NCBI GenBank assembly: GCA_013214355.1
Contig: JABSSL010000112.1
Span: 1-40,258, forward strand
Direction: 5' to 3'
DNA length: 40,258 nt
Source of the DNA: Saprospiraceae bacterium
GTDB taxonomy: Bacteria; Bacteroidota; Bacteroidia; Chitinophagales; Saprospiraceae
Positions 34,571 through 40,258 of the stretch are shown one piece after another (the stretch's first letter is position 1; the number at the start of each line of letters is the position of its first letter). The notes under the pieces were generated by a model. It was given only the letters and a program-made list of their open reading frames with translations, made no database searches and was not told the DNA's origin. The translations under genes and the position numbers were made by a program.

Positions 34571-34659
34571 TTATGATTATGATAGGCAGTACTGGAAAAG
34601 AGAACCCTTGGTGCAAGGCATCAGCTCTACACCGCCTCCAATCCCATTGCCAGGAGAAT

Positions 34660-35763
34660 TTAGGCTTCTAACAGCTCAATGAACTGATCGAACAAGTATC
34701 TGGCATCGTGTGGTCCAGGAGAAGATTCCGGGTGATATTGTACCGAAAAGGCTTTCTTCCCTTTCACACGAATTCCTTCGATAGTGTCATCATTGAGGTT
34801 AAGGTGGGTAATTTCCACTTTGTCCTCATTGGCACGCAAAGCATCAGGGCTTACCCCAAAGCCATGGTTCTGGCTCGTGATCTCTGACTTCCCTGTAATG
34901 AGGTTCTTCACAGGATGATTGATCCCACGATGTCCATTGTGCATCTTGTAGGTTGGGATATCCAAAGCCAAGGCCAGCAATTGATGTCCCAAGCAAATAC
35001 CAAACAAAGGCTTGTCTTCCTCCAAGATGGCTTTCACCGTTTCAACGGCATACCCCATTGGCTCTGGGTCACCAGGGCCGTTAGACAAGAAGTAGCCATC
35101 CGGGTTAAAGGCTTTCAGCTCTGCAAAAGAAGTTTTAGCTGGGAATACTTTGATGAAGCATCCGCGCTCAGCGAAGCAACGCAAAATGTTCTGCTTGATG
35201 CCAAAATCCAGGGCAGCAATTTTGAACTTGGCATTCTCTTCACCGAAAGTGTAAGGCTCTTTCGTACTTACTACAGAGGCTAATTCCAGCCCTTTCATCG
35301 GAGGCACAGCCTTTAGCTTTTTTTCAAGCTCAGCTACATCTTCGATCTCTGAAGAGATGATAGCGTTCATGGCTCCTTTATGCCGGATATGACGCACAAT
35401 GGCACGTGTATCGACATCGGAGATACCCACTAAAGATTCTTCTTCGAAGTACTCTTGAATAGAGGCGTCAGCCTGTTGGCGGGAGAACTCAGAGGTAAAA
35501 TTCTTACAGATCAAGCCGGCGATTTTAATGTCGCTGGATTCCGTTTCCGTCTTTTTGGTGCCGTAATTGCCAATGTGTGCATTGGTGGCGACCAGAAGTT
35601 GGCCGTAATAGGAAGGATCTGTAAAGATTTCTTGGTAACCGGTCATACCGGTATTGAAGCAAATTTCACCTGTAGTTGTCCCAATTTTTCCGGCTGCTCT
35701 ACCACGAAAGAGGGTACCGTCCTCCAATAAAAGCATTGCCGTTCTTTGCTCCATTTGTTCCAT
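34660..35763 (-). CDS. carA: carbamoyl-phosphate synthase small subunit (glutaminase)
   Basis: A 367-residue class I glutamine amidotransferase subunit that hydrolyses glutamine and passes ammonia to CarB for arginine and pyrimidine synthesis. The N-terminal domain has LEDGTLFRG, FNTGMTGYQE and DPSYYGQ; the GATase domain has Cys257 (FGICLGHQLL), His344 and Glu346 (QYHPESSPGPHD). MEQMEQRTAM offers two ATG choices three codons apart. carB is not present here, so the two subunits are encoded apart. The upstream region is long (about 350 bases), with a promoter-like box far from the start. Confidence 0.97.
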   Translation of the reverse strand: MEQMEQRTAMLLLEDGTLFRGRAAGKIGTTTGEICFNTGMTGYQEIFTDPSYYGQLLVATNAHIGNYGTKKTETESSDIKIAGLICKNFTSEFSRQQADASIQEYFEEESLVGISDVDTRAIVRHIRHKGAMNAIISSEIEDVAELEKKLKAVPPMKGLELASVVSTKEPYTFGEENAKFKIAALDFGIKQNILRCFAERGCFIKVFPAKTSFAELKAFNPDGYFLSNGPGDPEPMGYAVETVKAILEEDKPLFGICLGHQLLALALDIPTYKMHNGHRGINHPVKNLITGKSEITSQNHGFGVSPDALRANEDKVEITHLNLNDDTIEGIRVKGKKAFSVQYHPESSPGPHDARYLFDQFIELLEA

Positions 35764-36117
35764 TAAATATAGCGTATTAAGGCTTTAGAAATCAATAATG
35801 AATAAGGGGGTTTGAATGCAACGGTGTGTGACTGGGCAGCGGGCCCTGTATTCAGATTTGGTGGGCTTAAAAGACCGTTATTCATAATTTCTCATTCATT
35901 ATTCATCGCCGAAGCGGTAACTGGTCTTAAAATTTGCTGCAAAGATAGTATTTAATGGTAAAAAGGCGAGTTGAAGGGAGATTTTCTTTAGGTTAATTCG
36001 CATTGCTTCTTCCTTTGTGCCAAAAAGGTCAATTTGCAACGGAAAGAGAGCTCCAACAGCCATCATTTGGGACCATTGAAGCTCTATCCTATTTAACCTG
36101 CGTTTGATAATGCCTTA
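35764..36117. other. 354-bp spacer upstream of carA
   Basis: It contains the carA 5' region and the 3' flank of the outer-membrane-type gene. Short AT-rich ATTCATTATTCAT-type sequence recurs around 35795-35805 and 35878-35906 in opposite orientation. No gene or convincing riboswitch is visible. Confidence 0.5.
35940..35947 (-). promoter_or_regulatory. carA: candidate -7 box for carA
   Basis: On the minus strand this reads TATCTTTG, an exact fit to the Bacteroidota -7 consensus TAnnTTTG. It lies about 177 bases before the carA start, implying a long leader. No clear -33 TTTG is found at the expected distance, so confidence is moderate at best. Confidence 0.35.
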
Positions 36118-36789
36118 CTATAGACTGCGTTGGTAACCAAGCTTGAAGTATGCCGGTAGCTGTGGTGTGGTATTTATCGCTTCGGTTCTTACCTCTCCCA
36201 TGCTCAAAAGCACACTATTTTTCTTAAAACTATAACCAGCCTGTATCCCATAGTAAAGGTTGCCACCCGTTCCGGCTTGATACCAGCCGTCCTTGACATC
36301 CCCATAGATATTGTCTCTAAAAGCATCCTCATGTTTAAATTGTGTGGCAATGGCTTTATCAAACCCAACTTCTCCTCCAACGAACCACCGAGGTCGGAAA
36401 TAGCCGATCATCGCCCGGGCCTCTCCTCCGAAATTCCGCAGCCCCACCAATGGGTTCTCAAACTGTCTGTAGATGCCATACAAACCGAGATGCGCTTGCA
36501 GGTTTCCTGATCGCAACACCCGAGCTTGCGCTCCAACCTTAGTCTTGAAATCATCAAAAGCAGTATTACCGGAAGGGAAAGAATAGAAAGCCTGCAATCG
36601 TACAGGTACTTTTGTATTAAGTCGATAACTGTAGCCTAACTCGTAAACGAGGCCGTAATCCCAGCCTAAATTTAACTGGACAGTATGTTTACTTTCGGGA
36701 GAAAAGGTATTGGCATGTACGAATTGCGCCTGCAATTGGTTGATCGCAAAATAAGCTAATAGTAAACCGAATATTTTGATTGTTTTCAT
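36118..36789 (-). CDS. outer-membrane beta-barrel-type protein
   Basis: A 223-residue protein with a signal peptide (MKTIKIFGLLLAYFAINQLQA). The mature part alternates hydrophobic and polar residues with many aromatic girdle residues: TVQLNLGWDYGLVYELGYSY, VRLQAFYSF, AHLGLYGIYRQF, ARAMIGYFRPRWFVGGEVGF, LYYGIQAGYSF, FKLGYQRSL. It ends in an aromatic/basic strand. An eight- to ten-stranded barrel is likely. The function is unknown. It follows the iminopeptidase-like lipoprotein gene by 9 bases on the same strand, so the two form an operon. Confidence 0.75.
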   Translation of the reverse strand: MKTIKIFGLLLAYFAINQLQAQFVHANTFSPESKHTVQLNLGWDYGLVYELGYSYRLNTKVPVRLQAFYSFPSGNTAFDDFKTKVGAQARVLRSGNLQAHLGLYGIYRQFENPLVGLRNFGGEARAMIGYFRPRWFVGGEVGFDKAIATQFKHEDAFRDNIYGDVKDGWYQAGTGGNLYYGIQAGYSFKKNSVLLSMGEVRTEAINTTPQLPAYFKLGYQRSL

Positions 36790-36798
36790 CTGATTTTT

Positions 36799-37779
36799 TT
36801 AGAGTGAGTTTAGGTAATCAAGTACTACAGGATACACCTGTTCCCATTGAAAGTAGATCATTTCGTGGCCCGTGCCATCGATCTGTACGATGTCCGCGTT
36901 CGGAAAGAAAGCAGCTTCTCGCTGAGCAAAGTCCAAGCCGTAGGATCGGTTCCGTTCTCCATACAAGAATAATACCTTGGTCGCGTATTGATTCAGATTG
37001 GGTGTAAAGTCAAATCCCTCGTTCTCCGCAATATCACTGAGACTGTTCAAGGTAACAGCGCCAAAACGGTTAAAGGGAGAAGGCCCCTCTACCCCTTCGT
37101 CATTGTCTTCGTGATAGGCAAAGGGCGTGATCAGAGATAATTTATAGTCCAATACAGCATGATCGTTTTCGCCTCCGGTTAAAAATTGGTCCATGTAAAA
37201 GATATCATTGGCAACCTCGGTGAGCAGCTTGAAGTTACGACTAGCCGCGCCGTATTCATCTAGCAGCTCCTTGTTGAAACCACCAGCCTCCGCGAAGATG
37301 GCTCCATCGATCCGATTTGGGTAAGCGTTGATGTAGGCTGCCGTTAGCATAGCTCCCCATGAATGTCCAAATAGAAAGACCCCTTGATCAGCCGAGGTTC
37401 GATAGTGTTCTATCACCGCCGTCAAATCGTCGATCATGAGCTGGATAGAATAGGTGTCTTTGTCGTGCCGCTTTGATAAACCAGAGCCCCGTTGATCGTA
37501 GAATATGACATAGTAGCCATCATCTGCTAAGGCTTTCACCTGCATTCCATTTACATAATCTCCTCCCGGACCACCATGCAAAAACACGAGCATGGGATTT
37601 GCTGGATTGCCGAAGGTTTCGGCGTGCAGTAGTGTGCCGTTGACAGCAATTACGGGGAGATTCGGATCATCCTCTACTGTCAGGGGAACCAGATTTCCTT
37701 CCTCCGTTGTGCTCCGATCGGCTTCGCAAGCCCAGAGTGAAAGCGCCAATAGCGGTAGCGCATACAAGTACTTCTTCAT
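36799..37779 (-). CDS. prolyl aminopeptidase-like alpha/beta hydrolase lipoprotein (S33)
   Basis: A 326-residue lipoprotein: the signal ends LSLWAC (Cys18). S33 landmarks are strong: HGGPGG (68-73), YDQRGSG (94-100), nucleophile Ser140 in GHSWGAM, and DGTGHEM near the C-terminus for the histidine. HGGPGG together with DQRGSG is the hallmark of proline iminopeptidases, so it may trim N-terminal Pro or other residues from peptides outside the cytoplasm. Its lipid anchor differs from the cytoplasmic enzyme of most bacteria. It is the first gene of a pair with the barrel-type protein (9-base gap). A more distant S33 lipoprotein is at 149-1705. Confidence 0.88.
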   Translation of the reverse strand: MKKYLYALPLLALSLWACEADRSTTEEGNLVPLTVEDDPNLPVIAVNGTLLHAETFGNPANPMLVFLHGGPGGDYVNGMQVKALADDGYYVIFYDQRGSGLSKRHDKDTYSIQLMIDDLTAVIEHYRTSADQGVFLFGHSWGAMLTAAYINAYPNRIDGAIFAEAGGFNKELLDEYGAASRNFKLLTEVANDIFYMDQFLTGGENDHAVLDYKLSLITPFAYHEDNDEGVEGPSPFNRFGAVTLNSLSDIAENEGFDFTPNLNQYATKVLFLYGERNRSYGLDFAQREAAFFPNADIVQIDGTGHEMIYFQWEQVYPVVLDYLNSL

Positions 37780-37869
37780 AATGTAGATATTTATGTGAAT
37801 GCCGCAAAAGAAGGGGATTTGAGCGTGCGAAGCGTGCGTGCGTGAAAGGGGAAACGGATTTTTAGTTGA

Positions 37870-37985
37870 TAATGAAGGATGTTGAATGAAGAATTGTAAT
37901 GTTGAGTGTTGAATGAATAATTTTCACTCCTAGAGATGTAGGAAGAATTGCAATGTTGAATGTAAAATGATGAACGGGGAATTGT
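37870..37985. repeat. simple-sequence spacer with short direct repeats
   Basis: GAAGAATTGTAATGTTGA at 37888 and GAAGAATTGCAATGTTGA at 37942 are direct repeats (two differences over 22 bases, 54 bases apart), embedded in TGTTGAATGAA-type purine-rich sequence. They lie between the two minus-strand genes at 36799 and 38017. No gene is supported here. Confidence 0.55.
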
Positions 37986-38016
37986 CACTTCAGGACGGGG
38001 TAGTTTAGATGTGCAG

Positions 38017-39126
38017 CTAGGCTTTCTTTTGTTTGATGTATTCGGTGGGCGTTTTGCCGGTGTGCTTCTTGAAGTACTTATTAAAAGTGGATTTGGAATT
38101 AAAACCACATTCCATGGCTAGGGCTAGATTGGTGAACTGCTTGCTTTGGGGATCATCTAGCAAGTTCAAGAAAGCTTGGATGCGATACTGATTGATGTAG
38201 TTATAGAAGGTAGATCCGGTTTGGGAATTGATGGCCTGGGATAAGTGATTGATGGGTTCTTGGAGAATTTGGGCAATTTCGGCTAAAGTCAGATCATTCT
38301 TTTTGTACAGTTCATCTGCTTTCATTCGCTCTTCGATCCGTTGAAATAGTGGTTTGGCTTGATCGCTGCTGAGTCCAGACTTCTGGTACTTATCTTGGTT
38401 TGGTGAAGCGACTGCTTCGGTTTCAATGATTTTGCCTGGCAAGGGTTGCATATCTGTTTGCATAAAGTAGACAGGCACCTGCCTGAAGCCATATATTCCC
38501 ATCAAACAGACGAATGCAGAAACGCAAATAAAAATCCATTCATCTCCATCCGTTAGCAGCATTACCACCCAAATAATACTCAAGCCTAAGATGAGCCATT
38601 CTAGCCACCGGAGCATCTGCTCGTCTGAATTAGAGATATAGTTTAGTACCTCTTTCTTGTATTTGCGAACGACTACATAAGCTGCCAAATTGTATCCAAT
38701 TCCGATCCCAGCAAAGACGATTAGCTGTACCATGATGTACCATTCAAAACCGACTCCATCATTTACAAAAATAGCTTCTTTCTCCGCTGCGGACAGAGAC
38801 AAAAAGGGGATTAGCAAGAGAAAAAGCAATACGATAGGAAGGAAATGAAGTGGCCAAGCTTTATGGGTAAAGGCATCCTTATAGGTCAATTCTCGAGCAT
38901 AAAGATAAAGTAACACACTGTGCAGGACGGGCAAAGGCAGAATCACGCCGATCAAGATCGGGTATTGAAATACTAAACCGGAACTATGCAGGTAGTATAA
39001 GAAGATGTGCAAGGAAATGTAGCCCAGCCAAGTAGTCAGGATCTTGTCCGAAAGCTCCTTATTCCTCTTCAGTAAAAGGATTACAAAGATGAATACAGAA
39101 ATAGAAAGTCCGATAATTGTCAGCAT
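38017..39126 (-). CDS. membrane-anchored AraC family transcriptional regulator
   Basis: A 369-residue protein with seven or so hydrophobic helices in residues 1-220 (LTIIGLSISVFIFVILLL, YISLHIFLYYL, FLPIVLLFLLLIPFLSL, YIMVQLIVFAGIGIGYNLA, LILGLSIIWVVMLL, FICVSAFVCLMGIYGF). A C-terminal AraC HTH spans about 275-369 (LTLAEIAQILQEPINHLSQAI, MECGFNSKSTFNKYFKKHTG). The design is the same as the protein at 20081-21154, but the two are diverged in the membrane part, so they probably sense different signals. The alpha/beta hydrolase gene lies 46 bases upstream on the same strand and may be co-transcribed. Confidence 0.9.
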   Translation of the reverse strand: MLTIIGLSISVFIFVILLLKRNKELSDKILTTWLGYISLHIFLYYLHSSGLVFQYPILIGVILPLPVLHSVLLYLYARELTYKDAFTHKAWPLHFLPIVLLFLLLIPFLSLSAAEKEAIFVNDGVGFEWYIMVQLIVFAGIGIGYNLAAYVVVRKYKKEVLNYISNSDEQMLRWLEWLILGLSIIWVVMLLTDGDEWIFICVSAFVCLMGIYGFRQVPVYFMQTDMQPLPGKIIETEAVASPNQDKYQKSGLSSDQAKPLFQRIEERMKADELYKKNDLTLAEIAQILQEPINHLSQAINSQTGSTFYNYINQYRIQAFLNLLDDPQSKQFTNLALAMECGFNSKSTFNKYFKKHTGKTPTEYIKQKKA

Positions 39127-39172
39127 GACTAACCCTTAGACTTTAGAAATGTTTCCAGCGTGTAATCCATGG

Positions 39173-40057
39173 TCATGGTTTAGACTTGGCAATTAATGCT
39201 AAAATCTGATCACTTATAGCCGGAGCACAATCCTCTTGAATAAAATGTGAACCTTGCACCTCACAAATTTTATCCAAACGTAATGCTTTTTGCAAAGGAA
39301 CACCATACTTTTCTAGGGTAAGCCCCTTGTCGTGGATTCCCCAGATCATCTGCTTGGGTACATCCAAGGCACGCAAAGCATCCAGATACAACTTCTCCTT
39401 ATCCGCATTCGCTTCAAAAGAGCGCATAATTTTGAGGAATGACGCCCCATTGTCTTCTCTCTTTAAGAAATAAAGGTAAGCCCTCGCCTCCGGCAAGCCG
39501 AAAACCCTATTATTGTAAACCCCTCGTAGATGCATGAGGAAACGGAACAAGAAAGGCACCGTAGTCTGCAAGAAAACTTCTCCAATGAAGGCTTGCTCAA
39601 AGAAGAACATAGGGAACGGCTTCTTGAAGGTCGCCAGATTAGCGATAGGAGTATTCAGGATCGTCACGGATAACACCCGCTCGGGTGCATTGGCGATGAG
39701 CTCGCAACCAATGGGCCCACCAATATCATGGATAACCAAATGATACTGCTTCAAACCCAATTCATCCAGTAATTGCCCACACCAGTTGCCAAGGCTGGTC
39801 CAGGAATAATCTGCATCTTTTGGTTTGGCCGACAGGCCCATTCCCAATAGATCAGGTGCAATGCCTCGGTACCCCATCTCCGCCAGCAGCGGAATAATCT
39901 TTCGATATAGAAATGAGGAGGCTGGAACACCATGCAAACAGACGACCGGAACTCCTTCCCCTTTTTCAAAGACAAAGGCTTGCTGCCCGTTGACCTCTAC
40001 CCATTTTCCCGAATCGGCATGGGAGCGCACCGCTTTATTATTGGTCTGTATTTCCAT
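39173..40057 (-). CDS. alpha/beta hydrolase with Asp nucleophile (epoxide hydrolase/dehalogenase-like)
   Basis: A 294-residue cytoplasmic hydrolase. LHGVPASSFLYRKI (41-54) is the oxyanion region. The elbow HDIGGPIG places Asp111 as nucleophile, Asp243 lies in WGIHDKG, and His271 in QGSHFIQED closes the triad. HDxGG with Asp is shared by haloalkane dehalogenases and epoxide hydrolases. Ile replaces the Trp that follows the nucleophile in dehalogenases (HDWGG), arguing against halide chemistry. The cap region (140-215) is rich in Phe. It stands directly upstream of the membrane AraC gene and may be co-transcribed with it. Confidence 0.87.
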   Translation of the reverse strand: MEIQTNNKAVRSHADSGKWVEVNGQQAFVFEKGEGVPVVCLHGVPASSFLYRKIIPLLAEMGYRGIAPDLLGMGLSAKPKDADYSWTSLGNWCGQLLDELGLKQYHLVIHDIGGPIGCELIANAPERVLSVTILNTPIANLATFKKPFPMFFFEQAFIGEVFLQTTVPFLFRFLMHLRGVYNNRVFGLPEARAYLYFLKREDNGASFLKIMRSFEANADKEKLYLDALRALDVPKQMIWGIHDKGLTLEKYGVPLQKALRLDKICEVQGSHFIQEDCAPAISDQILALIAKSKP

Positions 40058-40159
40058 GCTTAGTGGACTTTATGGCCTAATAGTTCCCTAAAATAGTTTC
40101 CCAATGTAGTCTTCTCAAGGAGTTTTTACCGTATTACTTTGTAACATAAGTTATTTGGA

Positions 40160-40258
40160 ATTATGGGGAGCAGATTTTAAGTAAGCTCAAGGCGCGAGGA
40201 GGGAAAACCTGTCGGGCCGCCAGGCGGGATAGCCTTAGCTACTTGACCGACGAGCAAC
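40160..40258. repeat. possible start of an interspersed repeat, cut by the window end
   Basis: The last 100 bases upstream of the final hydrolase turn GC-rich and contain GGGCCGCCAGGCGGGATAGCC followed by TTGACCGACGAGC, unlike the surrounding AT-rich intergenic DNA. The TTAAGTA at 40178 recalls the end of the MITE-like element at 14229, but homology is not demonstrated. Only the next window could show its extent. Confidence 0.25.

Noticed and set aside
37791-38108. 105-codon minus-strand frame
   Set aside because: Translates simple repeats and overlaps the AraC gene end.

Overview
This window looks like the chromosome of a Bacteroidota bacterium, most likely class Saprospiria (Lewinella/Haliscomenobacter-like). 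The class is inferred from gene content, not from an rRNA. The markers are: a subtilase with a type IX secretion (T9SS) C-terminal sorting tail; a beta-propeller/Y_Y_Y sensor kinase with its LytTR response regulator; several membrane-anchored AraC-type regulators; a VPS10/Asp-box secreted beta-propeller protein; DivIC next to enolase and carA; and mostly weak or absent Shine-Dalgarno sequences. I see no rRNA, tRNA, CRISPR array, intact insertion sequence, phage or conjugation gene.

Layout. 1-6.4 kb: a lipoprotein S33-type hydrolase, a small DUF6985-like protein, an ACC-deaminase/D-cysteine-desulfhydrase-type PLP enzyme and a secreted subtilase. They are separated by repeat-bearing spacers. 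6.6-12.5 kb: sensor kinase, LytTR regulator and a TPR lipoprotein. 12.6-15.8 kb: an ArsR-like regulator directly before pgeF, an NTF2-like protein, a MITE-like 168-bp element and glyA. 16.5-22.9 kb: a secreted metallophosphatase, a TolB-like/TPR/AraC regulator almost abutting a membrane AraC regulator, a periplasmic thioredoxin-fold protein and a small conserved protein. 22.9-27.7 kb: a lipocalin-like secreted protein, recO and the large Asp-box propeller protein. 27.7-31 kb: a tandem-repeat spacer, then an amidohydrolase, an alpha/beta hydrolase and a 36-residue Gly-Gly peptide gene closed by a hairpin terminator. 31-35.8 kb: a minus-strand housekeeping block (SDR, sucD, divIC, eno, carA). 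36.1-40.1 kb: an outer-membrane-type protein, a prolyl-iminopeptidase-like lipoprotein, a second membrane AraC regulator and another Asp-nucleophile alpha/beta hydrolase.

How the genes fit together. Core metabolism (glyA, eno, sucD, carA), cell division (divIC), peptidoglycan quality control (pgeF) and DNA repair (recO) are interleaved with envelope and secreted proteins and several signal-transduction genes. No multi-gene defence or biosynthetic system is evident. The least ordinary items are the tiny Gly-Gly peptide gene at 30817-30927, the TolB/TPR/AraC plus membrane-AraC pair, the subtilase with Asp at the oxyanion-hole position, the ACC-deaminase homologue whose conserved N-terminus precedes any standard start codon, the MITE-like element, and a set of long perfect palindromes at gene ends, several sharing a GAAGTC core.
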